Shown: positions 18,619-27,337 of the stretch, piece after piece
Layout: each line of letters begins with the position of its first letter
Position numbering within the stretch: position 1 is the first letter of the stretch
DNA from: Panacagrimonas perspica
Lineage (GTDB): Bacteria > Pseudomonadota > Gammaproteobacteria > Nevskiales > Nevskiaceae
NCBI RefSeq assembly: GCF_004364935.1
Contig: NZ_SOBT01000011.1
Span: 248,001-312,000 of the forward strand
Length of the DNA stretch: 64,000 nucleotides
Direction: 5' to 3'
Notes under the pieces: generated by a model
What the model saw: the letters and a program-made list of their open reading frames with translations, nothing else
What the model was told of the DNA's origin: nothing
The model's database searches: none
Made by a program: the position numbers and the translations under genes

Positions 18619-19235
18619 ATACCACTGCCGCCACTCCCAGCACCCCACGAGGCCGCACGCAGTTCCTGCTGCTGGCCACACTCTTCTTCTTCCCGCTGCT
18701 GATCTCGTACGTGCTGTATTTCTGGTTTCCGGGCGTTCGTCCGAGCAACACCACGAACTACGGCCAGTTGATCAACCCGGCGCTGCCGGCGCCGCCGCTG
18801 ACGTTCGTCGACGACAAGGGTGCGCCGCTCGACCAGTCGGTGTTCACGATCCGCTGGAGCTATGCCGTGCTGGCGGGTTCGGACTGCGACGACCACTGTC
18901 TGCGCAGCCTCGTGATGACGCGCCAGGTGCGTCTGGCCATGAACGAGAAGCGCAGCCGCGTGCAACGCGTGCTCGTGCTGTCGGATCCTGCGGCCGTCGC
19001 GCCGGTGCTGGCCAGGCTCAAGCCGGAACATCCGGACCTGCGCGTGATCGCGGATGTCGGCGAACCCGGCAAACAGCTGTCCGATTTCCTGCAGCCGGCC
19101 GGCGCGGCCTCCTACCTGCTCGATCCGCACGGAAACTGGCTGCTCGTGTATCCCTCGGGCGGCGAGATACAGACCGACTTCAAGGGCATGCAGAAGGACA
19201 TCAAGAAGCTGCTGCGCCTGTCGCAGATCGGCTGA
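18615..19235 (+). CDS. Membrane-anchored thioredoxin-fold (SCO-like) cox cluster protein
   Basis: A 206-residue protein starting at GTG 18615 with one N-terminal transmembrane helix (LLLATLFFFPLLISYVLYF) and a periplasmic thioredoxin-like domain. It contains CDDHC, a CxxxC pair like the copper site of SCO/SenC proteins, but the overall sequence is divergent. The same position in Pseudomonas (PA0111) holds an uncharacterised protein, while a true SCO gene follows ctaB there; none follows here. I infer a copper- or thiol-handling role in CuA assembly. Confidence 0.65.
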   Translation: MNTTAATPSTPRGRTQFLLLATLFFFPLLISYVLYFWFPGVRPSNTTNYGQLINPALPAPPLTFVDDKGAPLDQSVFTIRWSYAVLAGSDCDDHCLRSLVMTRQVRLAMNEKRSRVQRVLVLSDPAAVAPVLARLKPEHPDLRVIADVGEPGKQLSDFLQPAGAASYLLDPHGNWLLVYPSGGEIQTDFKGMQKDIKKLLRLSQIG

Positions 19236-19266
19236 AGCCGCCCCCCGATTTCTCCGGATCTTCATC

Positions 19267-20364
19267 GTGACCGCTTTTCGTTCGATCAATCTCGTCGCAC
19301 TGCTGCTGTGCTTCTGCGTGGTGGTGTTCGGTGCCTACGTGCGGCTGGCCGATGCCGGCCTGGGCTGCCCCGACTGGCCCGGCTGCTACGGGCACCTGGG
19401 CGTGCCCGAAGCACACCATGAAGTGACTGCGGCCGAAGAGAAATTCCCGCAACGGCCAGTGGAAGCACACAAGGCCTGGAAGGAGATGATCCACCGTTAT
19501 CTCGCCTCGACCTTGGGCCTGCTGATCGTGGCGATGGCCTTGATCAGCGTGTTCAACAAGCGCGAGACGCGCCTGCCGCGCCGGCTGCCGTGGTTCCTCG
19601 TGGCGCTGGTGATCTTCCAGGGCATGCTCGGCATGTGGACGGTGACCTGGCAGCTCAAGCCGCTGGTGGTCACCGGCCATCTGTTCGGCGGCCTGTCGAC
19701 GTTGTCGCTGCTGCTGTGGATGTGGCTGTCGGTTCGCAAGACGCGCACGGCCGCGGCCGTCGACGACAGGCCGCAGCGCGAGTTCCGCTCGGAACGTGAG
19801 GCGGCGTTCTCTTTCGCCACTACCGCACCTCCGGCACAGGTCACCAGCAGCATCCTCGGCGGACTGCGCATCGCCGCCGCCGGCGCTCTGCTGGTGCTGG
19901 CCTGCCAGATCTTCCTCGGCGGCTGGACCAGCACGAACTACGCGGCGCTGGCCTGCCCGGACTTCCCGACGTGTCACGGACAGTGGCTGCCCGAAACCGA
20001 CGTGCAGGAAGCCTTCGTGCTGTGGCGCGGACTGGGCATCAACTACGAACACGGCGTGCTCGACAACCGCGCGCGCGTCACGATCCACTTCTTCCATCGC
20101 ATCGGAGCGATCGTCACCACGCTGGTGCTCGGCCTGCTCGCGATCGTCATGCTGCGCAGCCGCTCGCTGGTGGTACGGCGTTTCGGCATCGTCGTGATCT
20201 GCGCGCTGGCGCTGCAGGTCGTCATCGGCATCAGCACCGTGAAGCTGCAACTGCCGCTGCTGCTGGCGGCCGCGCATAATGGCGGCGCTGCGTTGCTGGT
20301 GATCGTGTTGGTGAGCCTGAACCACTTCCTGTGGACGCAAGACAAGAAGGAGATCGTGTCGTGA
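19267..20364 (+). CDS. ctaA: Heme A synthase
   Basis: CtaA/COX15 oxidises the C8 methyl of heme O to formyl, giving heme A. The 365-residue, eight-helix protein is a tandem of two four-helix halves. Each half shows a Cys pair in an extracellular loop (GCPDWPGC and ACPDFPTC) and His ligands ([30 protein letters not shown]). About 35 extra polar residues lie in the central loop (after [10 protein letters not shown]). The start is GTG 19267. The stop overlaps ctaB as GTGA. Confidence 0.93.
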   Translation: MTAFRSINLVALLLCFCVVVFGAYVRLADAGLGCPDWPGCYGHLGVPEAHHEVTAAEEKFPQRPVEAHKAWKEMIHRYLASTLGLLIVAMALISVFNKRETRLPRRLPWFLVALVIFQGMLGMWTVTWQLKPLVVTGHLFGGLSTLSLLLWMWLSVRKTRTAAAVDDRPQREFRSEREAAFSFATTAPPAQVTSSILGGLRIAAAGALLVLACQIFLGGWTSTNYAALACPDFPTCHGQWLPETDVQEAFVLWRGLGINYEHGVLDNRARVTIHFFHRIGAIVTTLVLGLLAIVMLRSRSLVVRRFGIVVICALALQVVIGISTVKLQLPLLLAAAHNGGAALLVIVLVSLNHFLWTQDKKEIVS

Positions 20365-21284
20365 GCGCTACGCCCGCCGCCGTCGCCGGGCTCGAGCATC
20401 GCAGCCGCGCGCACGAGTATTACGAGCTGTGCAAGCCGCGTGTGGTGATGCTGATCGTGTTCACCGCGGTCGTCGGCATGTTCCTCGCCGTTCCGGGCAT
20501 GCCGCCGCTGGGCGCGCTGATCTGGGGAACCATCGGCATCGGGCTGCAGGCCGCCAGCGCCGCCGCGGTCAACCAGATCATCGACCGCAACATCGACCGC
20601 AACATGGCGCGCACCTGCGGCCGTCCGCTGGTCACCGGTGCACTGGGCATGACGGAGTCCATCGCGTTCGCAACGGTGCTGGGTCTGGCCGGTTTCGCCG
20701 TGCTGTGGTTCTTCGTCAACCCGCTCACGGCCTGGCTGACGCAGTTCACGCTGATCGGCTACGCCGGCATCTACACGCTGTACCTGAAGCGCGCGACGCC
20801 GCAGAACATCGTCATCGGCGGGGCGGCCGGTGCGGCGCCGCCGCTGCTCGGTTGGGTGGCCGTCACCGGCGAAGTGCACGCGCACGCGCTGATCCTGTTC
20901 CTGATCATCTTCATCTGGACGCCGCCGCACTTCTGGGCGCTCGCCATCGAGCGACGCGACGAGTACGCGAAGGCCGACATCCCGATGCTGCCGGTCACGC
21001 ACGGCATCGAATTCACGAAGACGCAGGTGCTGCTGTACACGGTGCTGCTGATCGTCGTCACCGTGCTGCCGTTCGCCACCGGCATGAGCGGGCTGCTGTA
21101 CCTGATCGGTGCGTTGCTACTCGGCGGGCAGTTCCTGATCTACGCGATCCGCCTGAAGTGGAAGCCGGTGCCCGGGCTGCCGATGAAGACCTTCGGCTAT
21201 TCGATCGTCTACCTGATGGGCATCTTCACGGTGCTGCTGGTCGATCACTACCTGGGCGCGATCGTGGAGCTGGTGCGGTCGTGA
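20361..21284 (+). CDS. ctaB: Protoheme IX farnesyltransferase (heme O synthase)
   Basis: CtaB/CyoE attaches farnesyl to protoheme IX to make heme O, the substrate of CtaA. The 307-residue polytopic protein belongs to the UbiA superfamily. Its first Asp-rich motif is [37 protein letters not shown] and [14 protein letters not shown] are diagnostic of the heme branch. GTG 20361 overlaps the ctaA stop, and the TGA at 21282 overlaps the lipoprotein gene. Confidence 0.96.
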   Translation: MSATPAAVAGLEHRSRAHEYYELCKPRVVMLIVFTAVVGMFLAVPGMPPLGALIWGTIGIGLQAASAAAVNQIIDRNIDRNMARTCGRPLVTGALGMTESIAFATVLGLAGFAVLWFFVNPLTAWLTQFTLIGYAGIYTLYLKRATPQNIVIGGAAGAAPPLLGWVAVTGEVHAHALILFLIIFIWTPPHFWALAIERRDEYAKADIPMLPVTHGIEFTKTQVLLYTVLLIVVTVLPFATGMSGLLYLIGALLLGGQFLIYAIRLKWKPVPGLPMKTFGYSIVYLMGIFTVLLVDHYLGAIVELVRS

Positions 21285-22459
21285 ACGCGGCGTGGGCTCC
21301 CGCCGCAAGGACCGGGAGACGTCGCGCGCTGGAACGGGCGGCCCTGTTCGCCGCATCGCTGTTGCTGGCCGCCTGCGCCAGCACGCCATCACCCGAATCG
21401 AATGCACTGAGTCCGTCGTCCGCGCGCGAACTGATGGCGCGCGCACTGCCGCCACACGTACAGGACCGCAACGGCTGGGCCGCGGACATGTACGCCGCGT
21501 TCGCGTCGATGGAGATCACCGTCGATCCCGGCAACGTCTGTGCCGTGGTCGCGGTGACGGATCAGGAATCCAACTTCCAGGTCGATCCGGTCGTGCCGGG
21601 CCTCTCGAAGCTGGCGTGGCGCGAGATCGACAGCCGTGCGCAGCGCATGGGACTGTCGCCCCGCGTCGTGCGCACCTTGCTGCGCATGCCTTCCTCCGAA
21701 GGACGCAGCTATGCGCAACGCCTCGATGCCGCGCGCACCGAAGGTGAGCTGAGCCAGATATTCGAAGACCTGATCGGCGTGTTGCCGGGCGGCCAGAAGA
21801 TGCTCGCGGACCGCAATCCGGTGCGCACCGGCGGACCGATGCAGGTGAGCATCGCGTTCGCCGAGAGCTATGCCGACGAGAACCCCTATCCGTATCCGCT
21901 CGACGGGAAGAGCTTTCGCCGCGAGGTGTTCACGCGTCGCGGAGGCCTGTATTTCGGCATCGCGCACCTGCTCGATTATCCGGCCGACTACGATCGCCCG
22001 CTGTTCCGCTTCGCCGACTTCAACGCCGGGCACTACGCGAGCCGCAACGCCGCGTTCCAGAATGCGCTGACCGCGGCCTCGGGGATTCCGCTGGACCTCG
22101 ACGGCGATCTCGTGCGCCTCGGCGCCGGCGCGAACGACGCCGCCGGCAGCACGGAACTCGCGGCGCGCACGCTCGGCAAGCGGCTCAAGATGAGCGATCG
22201 TCAGATCCGCAACGATCTCGAGCGTGGCCAGACCGAGAAATTCGCGCGTACCGATCTGTACGAAAAAGTGTTCGAACTCGCCGACGGCCTCGAAGGCCGC
22301 AGCCTGCCGCGCGCCGTGATGCCCAAGATCCTGCTCAAGAGCCCCAAGATCACGCGCCAGCTCACCACCGAATGGTTTTCGCTGCGCGTGCAGCAGCGCC
22401 ACGAGCGCTGCCTGGAGCGGACCGCCGTGCCGGTATCGAAATCCAGGGCCAGCACCTGA
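21281..22459 (+). CDS. DUF1615 domain-containing lipoprotein
   Basis: A 392-residue protein with a lipoprotein signal ([12 protein letters not shown], Cys32 as lipidation site) and a body matching DUF1615: [43 protein letters not shown] and [19 protein letters not shown]. The family is uncharacterised; some motifs are reminiscent of lysozyme-like transglycosylases, but I cannot assign catalysis. GTG 21281 overlaps the ctaB stop, so it is probably cotranscribed with the oxidase genes though unrelated in function. Confidence 0.8.
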   Translation: MNAAWAPAARTGRRRALERAALFAASLLLAACASTPSPESNALSPSSARELMARALPPHVQDRNGWAADMYAAFASMEITVDPGNVCAVVAVTDQESNFQVDPVVPGLSKLAWREIDSRAQRMGLSPRVVRTLLRMPSSEGRSYAQRLDAARTEGELSQIFEDLIGVLPGGQKMLADRNPVRTGGPMQVSIAFAESYADENPYPYPLDGKSFRREVFTRRGGLYFGIAHLLDYPADYDRPLFRFADFNAGHYASRNAAFQNALTAASGIPLDLDGDLVRLGAGANDAAGSTELAARTLGKRLKMSDRQIRNDLERGQTEKFARTDLYEKVFELADGLEGRSLPRAVMPKILLKSPKITRQLTTEWFSLRVQQRHERCLERTAVPVSKSRAST

Positions 22460-22527
22460 TTTTCGCGCCCCGCTTGGGCTAGGCTTGGACGCGCATCGAC
22501 GAGCGGCCAGCAGCCCAGGAGGTTTCC

Positions 22528-23259
22528 ATGACGGTCACCAACCGCCAGTCCGGCACCAACGTCCACGAGATCGCGGACGGTATCTACCGCATCAATACGC
22601 CCGTGGAGTTTCCCAACGGCGGCGGCGGATTCTCGTTCAACCAGTACCTGATCCTCGACGACGAGCCGCTGCTGTTCCACACCGGTCCGCGCAAGATATT
22701 CGCGCTCGTGCGCGAGGCCGTGGCCAGCATCATGCCGGTGGAGCGCCTGCGTCACGTCGGGTTCTCGCACGTCGAGGCGGACGAGTGCGGATCGCTCAAC
22801 GAATGGCTTGCCGTAGCCCCGCAGGCGACGCCGCTGTGCGGCAACATCGCGGCGATGACGTCGGTCGGCGACCTGGCGGATCGCGCGCCGCGCGCGCTGG
22901 CGGACGGCGAATCGCTCGTCATCGGGCGCAAGACGCTGCGATGGTTCGATGCGCCGCATCTGCCGCATGGCTGGGAGTGCGGCTATCTGATGGAAGAGAA
23001 GACGCGGACCCTCCTGTGCGGAGACCTGTTCACGCAGCCCGGTTCCGATCGCCCGCCGATCACGGAGTCGGACGTGCTCGGACCGAGCGAAGGGTTTCGC
23101 AAGGCGATCGACTATTACGCCCACGCGAGCAACACGCGTGCGCTGATCGAGAAGCTGGCCGCCGCCCGGCCCGAAACGATGGCCTGCATGCATGGCAGCG
23201 CCTGGCGCGGCGACGGCGCAAAACTGCTGCGCGATCTGGCGGACGCGGTCAGCCCGTAG
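22528..23259 (+). CDS. MBL-fold protein of the oxygen-binding di-iron (flavodiiron-like) type
   Basis: A 243-residue metallo-beta-lactamase-fold protein. Metal ligands follow the flavodiiron pattern HxExD: His81, Glu83 and Asp85 in SHVEADECGSLNEW, then His147, Asp166 (CGDLF) and His222 (CMHGSAW). The spacing mirrors the di-iron domain of flavodiiron NO/O2 reductases, but the flavodoxin domain is absent. Stand-alone versions are suggested O2 or NO sensors or reductases needing a separate donor. AGGAGG precedes the ATG. The stop codon lies inside a REP palindrome. Confidence 0.82.
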   Translation: MTVTNRQSGTNVHEIADGIYRINTPVEFPNGGGGFSFNQYLILDDEPLLFHTGPRKIFALVREAVASIMPVERLRHVGFSHVEADECGSLNEWLAVAPQATPLCGNIAAMTSVGDLADRAPRALADGESLVIGRKTLRWFDAPHLPHGWECGYLMEEKTRTLLCGDLFTQPGSDRPPITESDVLGPSEGFRKAIDYYAHASNTRALIEKLAAARPETMACMHGSAWRGDGAKLLRDLADAVSP

Positions 23260-23322
23260 GGTGCGCTCCGCGCACGTGTTCTTTGCGTTGGGAACGGGAT
23301 CGGTGCGCGGGGCGCACCCTAC
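23256..23322. repeat. REP/BIME-like inverted repeat with GTAG ends
   Basis: Arms 23256-23276 (GTAGGGTGCGCTCCGCGCAC) and 23302-23322 are near-perfect inverted copies separated by 25 bp. Each arm begins with GTAG and can fold alone on GTGCGC/GCGCAC. The TAG stops of both convergent flanking genes are supplied by the repeat. Confidence 0.75.
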
Positions 23323-23963
23323 CGATGTCGTGCTCGCGTCTGGTCGGCGGCCTTGAAATGCGCGATCTGGTCGGCTCGAGCCTTCTTGAATGCGCTGCGG
23401 TCGGTTACGCGCGCGACATAGGCTTCGGTCGCCGGGCGGTCGCCGAACGCACGGACATCCGGGACCCGTAGCACGTCCGCCATCAACAGGTCGGCGACGG
23501 TGAAGCGTCCGGCGCAGAGCCATTCGCGCTCGCTCAGCACGCGCTCCATCTGGTCGAGGCGCGTGCCCATCCATCCGGCGAGCTTGTTGTCCTTGTCGCC
23601 GGAGATCTTCAGGAACCACCACGGCACGCTGACCATCTCGATCGAATTGAGCGCGGCGATTACCCATTGCGACGTTTGCGCCTCTCCCGATGGATCGCGC
23701 GGCATCAGCTGGTCGCTCTTGCGCGCCAGGTGCAGCAGTCCGGCGCCGCTCTCGAACATCTCCAGGCCATCGTCCTCCAGGAACGGGACCTGGCCGAAGG
23801 GCTGCTGCGCAAGATGGTGGGTTGCACGCTCGTCGAACGCGACGGTCCGTACCCTGTAGTCGAGTCCTGCTTCCTCACAGGCCCATCGCAGCCGCAGATC
23901 ACGAACGAAGCCGCGTGGGGGTTCTGGAACCCAGTCGTAGGTCCAGATGGTCAGTTCGCTCAT
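23319..23963 (-). CDS. Glutathione S-transferase family protein
   Basis: A 214-residue GST-like protein. The N-terminal thioredoxin-like domain contains FGQVPFLEDDGLEMFESGAG (glutathione-binding cis-Pro and ES motif). The all-helical C-terminal domain has the FTVADLLMADVL N-capping box. The N-terminus starts TIWTYDWVPEPPRGFVRDLRLRW, lacking an evident catalytic Tyr, Ser or Cys at the usual place. It overlaps the upstream GST gene by four bases (ATGA) and is its diverged tandem duplicate. Confidence 0.88.
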   Translation of the reverse strand: MSELTIWTYDWVPEPPRGFVRDLRLRWACEEAGLDYRVRTVAFDERATHHLAQQPFGQVPFLEDDGLEMFESGAGLLHLARKSDQLMPRDPSGEAQTSQWVIAALNSIEMVSVPWWFLKISGDKDNKLAGWMGTRLDQMERVLSEREWLCAGRFTVADLLMADVLRVPDVRAFGDRPATEAYVARVTDRSAFKKARADQIAHFKAADQTRARHR

Positions 23964-24613
23964 GGCGGAGCGTTCCTCGCGAACGGCGCCATCTGCGCAG
24001 CCAGCGCTTTCTTGAATGCGGGGCGCGCTTCGCAGCGCAGGCGATGTGCTTCGAGCAGCGGATGCTGCTTCGAAAGGATGTCCGTATGCCGCAGCAGGCG
24101 CAGCACGGTGACCATCATCAGGTCGCCCGCACTGAAGCTCTCTTCGAGGTACTCGCGTCCCTCCATCCACGTCGAGAGCGACTTCAGGCGATTGTTCATG
24201 AAGTCCACCACGCCGGGCCGGCGCAGCTTGGCCCATTCCTCATTGGCGCAGAACAGATCGATCACGACGAGGTTCTGCACCGGTGGCTCGACGCTGTTGA
24301 GCGCGGCGAACACCCAGGCGCGTGCACGCGCGCGTCCGTTCGCGTCGCCGGGCATCAGCGCTTCGCTGCGTTCGGCGATGTGCAGCAGGATCGCGCCGGT
24401 TTCGAACAGGACCAGCCCATCCTCCTCGTACACAGGGACTTGGCCGAAGGGCTGCTTCTCGCGATATTCCTTCGAACTCTGCTCTTCCTGCCCGATCAGA
24501 TGCTCCGTGTAGGAGAGTCCCGCCTCTTCGAGCGCCCAGCGCACGCGCAGGTCGCGAACAAGGCCCTGAGCGAAAGGCGGCACCCACTTGAATGCGGTCA
24601 GCTTGATGCTCAC
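23960..24613 (-). CDS. Glutathione S-transferase family protein
   Basis: A 217-residue paralogue of the next gene downstream. Shared landmarks are KWVPPFAQGLVRDLRVRWALEEAG at the N-terminus, FGQVPVYEEDGLVLFETGAI for glutathione binding, and FSAGDLMMVTVL in the C-terminal domain. Detoxification or reductive chemistry with glutathione is the family role; the substrate is unknown. The SRPBCC and ArsR genes lie upstream on the same strand, 43 bases away, so the four may form one operon controlled by the ArsR protein. Confidence 0.9.
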   Translation of the reverse strand: MSIKLTAFKWVPPFAQGLVRDLRVRWALEEAGLSYTEHLIGQEEQSSKEYREKQPFGQVPVYEEDGLVLFETGAILLHIAERSEALMPGDANGRARARAWVFAALNSVEPPVQNLVVIDLFCANEEWAKLRRPGVVDFMNNRLKSLSTWMEGREYLEESFSAGDLMMVTVLRLLRHTDILSKQHPLLEAHRLRCEARPAFKKALAAQMAPFARNAPP

Positions 24614-24655
24614 GTCGTTCTCCCTCGGGTTGGGCGTTCGTCCTGGGACGGCGTG

Positions 24656-25117
24656 TCAGCGCGACCGAGCCGCTGTGCAGCGTCCGTGCAGGCGCTCGAA
24701 CGCCATCGTCCAGCCCTGCGTGTGCGAGGCGAGGGTCTCTTCGGTCTGCGGCAGTTGCTCGTGGGTCAGGCGCACCTCGGTGCGTTCGTCTCCACGGGCC
24801 AGGAACTCCACCGTGACCAGGGTTTCGCGCTGCTCCGTGGCCGGCGAGATCCACGTGAACTGCAGGCGTCGCGGTCGATCGATGACGCGGTAAGTGCCGG
24901 TGTGGAGCAGCGAATCGTCCTGGCGATGCATCAGCACTTCGTAGCGGCCGCCGACGCGGGCGTCGACCTTGGCGCTGGTGCGCAGGATCTGCCCAGGCCG
25001 CATCCAGTCGGCAAGGCTCTCGGGATCGAGCCAGGCATCGAAGACCTCGTCGGCACTAGCGGCGATCTCGCGGCGCACATGCACGACGGCGGGCTGCTCA
25101 TGGTCAGGCATGTTCAT
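24656..25117 (-). CDS. SRPBCC domain (AHSA1-like) protein
   Basis: A 153-residue START/SRPBCC-fold protein with the typical AHSA1/PF08327 pattern: ADEVFDAWLDPESLADWMRPG, GGRYEVLMH, FTWISP, TLVTVEFLARGD and THEQLPQTEETLASHTQGW. These small hydrophobic-ligand-binding proteins are routinely encoded after an ArsR-type regulator. ATG 25117 overlaps the ArsR stop as ATGA, and AGGGAAAG lies upstream. Ligand unknown. Confidence 0.9.
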   Translation of the reverse strand: MNMPDHEQPAVVHVRREIAASADEVFDAWLDPESLADWMRPGQILRTSAKVDARVGGRYEVLMHRQDDSLLHTGTYRVIDRPRRLQFTWISPATEQRETLVTVEFLARGDERTEVRLTHEQLPQTEETLASHTQGWTMAFERLHGRCTAARSR

Positions 25118-25476
25118 CGGTTTTTCTTTCCCTGATTGGCAGCGACGCGCTTGCGCGTCACGAAGGCGTCGAGCGACGCGAGGCGGTCTTCCCAGAAGGG
25201 CTGGTAGCGCTGGATCCACCGCGCGGCGCTTTGCATCTGCGTGGCGTCGAGCGAGAGCACGTGGTCGCGGCCGCGCACCGAACGGCGCACGAGGCCCGCG
25301 CGCTCGAGCATGCGGATGTGCTTCGACGTGGAGTTCAGCGAGATCGTGAAACCGCCTGCGATCTCGGTGACGCGCGCGTCCGACTCGGCGAGCCGGGCCA
25401 GGATCGCGCGACGCGTGGCGTCGGCCATGGCGCTGAAGACGGCGTCGAGTTGCTGCGCATTTTCATATTCACCCAT
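25114..25476 (-). CDS. ArsR family transcriptional regulator
   Basis: A 120-residue winged-helix repressor: MADATRRAILARL, then recognition region FTISLNSTSKHIRMLERAGLV and wing RRSVRGRDHVLSL. No metal-binding Cys pair is seen, matching the ArsR subgroup paired with SRPBCC proteins. ATG 25476 is chosen because a TTGACG-N17-TATATT promoter ends only about 8 bases upstream and a perfect palindrome spans the start codon. There is no Shine-Dalgarno sequence, so the mRNA may be leaderless. It likely represses itself and the downstream SRPBCC and GST genes. Confidence 0.88.
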   Translation of the reverse strand: MGEYENAQQLDAVFSAMADATRRAILARLAESDARVTEIAGGFTISLNSTSKHIRMLERAGLVRRSVRGRDHVLSLDATQMQSAARWIQRYQPFWEDRLASLDAFVTRKRVAANQGKKNR

Positions 25477-25488
25477 AAGGGTGAATAT
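25465..25488 (-). promoter_or_regulatory. Candidate ArsR operator (perfect palindrome over the start codon)
   Basis: ATATTCACCC (25465-25474) and GGGTGAATAT (25479-25488) form a perfect 10-bp inverted repeat with a 4-bp centre. The centre contains the AT of the ArsR start codon, and the upstream arm overlaps the -10 hexamer. It fits an autorepressor site. Confidence 0.65.
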
Positions 25489-25512
25489 AGGAGTCGAGAA
25501 CCGCTGCGTCAA
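25484..25512 (-). promoter_or_regulatory. Sigma-70 promoter of the ArsR-SRPBCC operon
   Basis: On the minus strand TTGACG (25507-25512) and TATATT (25484-25489) are spaced by exactly 17 bp. The predicted start of transcription falls within a base or two of the ATG at 25476. Confidence 0.65.
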
Positions 25513-25546
25513 CTTTGGAAAGTTCGGGTGAGACAGGCAGACATTT

Positions 25547-25637
25547 ACCGCAAAGGCGCAAAGGAAAAAGAAAGGTCGCAAAGATTTGTTTCTATCTTTT
25601 CTCTGCGTTCTTTCTTTTTCCTTTGCGCCTTTGCGGT
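25547..25637. repeat. Long perfect inverted repeat (28-bp arms)
   Basis: ACCGCAAAGGCGCAAAGGAA... at 25547-25574 is repeated exactly in inverse orientation at 25610-25637, separated by 35 bp of AT-rich sequence that itself pairs partly (GCAAAGA with TCTCTGC). It lies between the ArsR promoter and the convergent aidB-like gene end. It may act as a terminator-like hairpin or be a non-autonomous mobile repeat. Confidence 0.75.
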
Positions 25638-25665
25638 GAAAACCCCTACGAAGCGAATGCCCCTC

Positions 25666-27312
25666 CTACGTGCATATGGACGCACGCTCGATCAGCGCCT
25701 GCATCGGGACGTCCGCCGACAGCGTGCCGAACGCTAGCCCGTGCTCTCCGCCGATGCGTGAGCGGCAGAAGCTGCGTGCCACGTCCTCGTCGTCCGCACG
25801 CAGCAGGATCGCCGCCTGCAGTGCGAGCGCGGTGCGCTCCACGACCATCCGGCTTCGGATCTCGAGCGCCGTGCGATCCGACAGCGCCTCGTTGAGCCAG
25901 TGCACCTCGTTGTCGAGCGCGGTGTCCCGTCCGCGCACGGCGAGCAGTTCGGCGAACAGCGCCTCGCGCGTGTCGGGCTCCTTCGAGAGCGCGCGCAGCA
26001 CGTCGAGGCACTGGATGTTGCCGCTGCCTTCCCAGATGGAGTTCAGCGGCGCCTGCCGGTACAGACGCGGCAGATTGCTCTCTTCGACGTAGCCCAATCC
26101 GCCGAGACATTCCTGGGCTTCGTTGACGAGCACGGGCGCGCGCTTGCAGATCCAGTATTTGCCGATGGCGGTCGCGATGCGCGCGAAGGCGGCTTCGCCC
26201 TTGTCTCGCCCGCTGGCATCGACGGCACGTGCGACGCGCATCGTCAGCGCCGTCGCCGCTTCGCTCTCGAGCGCAAGGTCGGCGAGCACGTTCTGCATCA
26301 GCGGTTGATCGACCAGCCGCTTTCCGAAAGCGTTGCGGTGCTGCGCGTGGTGCAGCGCCTGAACGGTGGCCTGACGCATCAGTGCACTGCTGCCGATCAT
26401 GCAATCGAGGCGCGTCAGCGACACCATCTCGAGAATCGTCGGCACGCCGCGACCCTCGTCGCCGACGCGCACCGCATAGGCGTCGAGAAACTCGACTTCG
26501 GACGAGGCATTCGACTTGTCGCCCAGTTTGTCCTTGAGGCGCTGGATGTGGATGGCGTTGCGCGACCCGTCGGGACGCAGCTTCGGCATCAGGAAACACG
26601 TGAGGCCGGCGTCGACGTGCGCCAGTACCAGCCAGGCGTCGCACATCGGCGCGGAGAAGAACCACTTGTGACCGACGATCCGGTAGCTGCCGTCGGACTG
26701 GCGCGCGGCGCGTGTCGTGTTCGCGCGCACGTCGGAACCGCCCTGCTTCTCGGTCATGCCCATGCCGATCGTCAGCGCCGTCTTCTGATCGAACGGCAGC
26801 ACGCGGGGGTCGTACTCGAGCGAGGTGATGCGAGGCAGCCAGTCGCGCGCAAGTTCGGGTGCATGGCGCAGCGCCGGAATCGACGAGTGCGTCATCGTCA
26901 GCGGACAGCCCGTCCCGGCCTCGGCCTGTGAATGCAACAAGCTGATGGCGGCGCGCGCGACGTGCGCGCCCGGCGTGTCCGCATGCCGCCACGCGAAGGC
27001 GTGGACGCCGTGCTGCATGCCGAGCTGCATCACGCGGTGATAGGCGGGATGGAATTCGATCTCGTCGAGACGATGACCGTAGCGATCGAAGCTGCGCAAC
27101 TTCGGCGGATTCTCGTTGGCGGTATAGCCCAGGTCCATCAGTTCGCCGCCGGCCACCGTGCCGAACGCGACGAGCTGCGTCTCTGCCCAGCCACCGCCTT
27201 CGCGATGCACGGCATCGCGCAGCGCACGGTCGCTGGTGTAGCTGTTGTAGTGACCAATCGGCGGGACCTGATTGGTGACGTCGTGCGTGACGAACGAGGC
27301 GACGTTGGACAT
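25666..27312 (-). CDS. aidB: AidB-like acyl-CoA dehydrogenase family protein
   Basis: A 548-residue protein of the AidB branch (E. coli AidB is of similar length), larger than ordinary acyl-CoA dehydrogenases because of N- and C-terminal extensions. Signatures are the N-terminal TNQVPPIGHYNSYTSD, MTEKQGGSDVRANTT, LTRLDCMIGSSALMRQA, ECLGGLGYVEES and NSIWEGSGNIQ with the catalytic-position Glu. AidB binds DNA and is part of the alkylation response in E. coli; other members act in acyl-CoA metabolism. It precedes, on the same strand, no further gene, and follows a crotonase gene by 25 bp. Confidence 0.82.
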   Translation of the reverse strand: MSNVASFVTHDVTNQVPPIGHYNSYTSDRALRDAVHREGGGWAETQLVAFGTVAGGELMDLGYTANENPPKLRSFDRYGHRLDEIEFHPAYHRVMQLGMQHGVHAFAWRHADTPGAHVARAAISLLHSQAEAGTGCPLTMTHSSIPALRHAPELARDWLPRITSLEYDPRVLPFDQKTALTIGMGMTEKQGGSDVRANTTRAARQSDGSYRIVGHKWFFSAPMCDAWLVLAHVDAGLTCFLMPKLRPDGSRNAIHIQRLKDKLGDKSNASSEVEFLDAYAVRVGDEGRGVPTILEMVSLTRLDCMIGSSALMRQATVQALHHAQHRNAFGKRLVDQPLMQNVLADLALESEAATALTMRVARAVDASGRDKGEAAFARIATAIGKYWICKRAPVLVNEAQECLGGLGYVEESNLPRLYRQAPLNSIWEGSGNIQCLDVLRALSKEPDTREALFAELLAVRGRDTALDNEVHWLNEALSDRTALEIRSRMVVERTALALQAAILLRADDEDVARSFCRSRIGGEHGLAFGTLSADVPMQALIERASICT

Positions 27313-27337
27313 GGTGTTCTCCGGTACGCGTTTCCGA

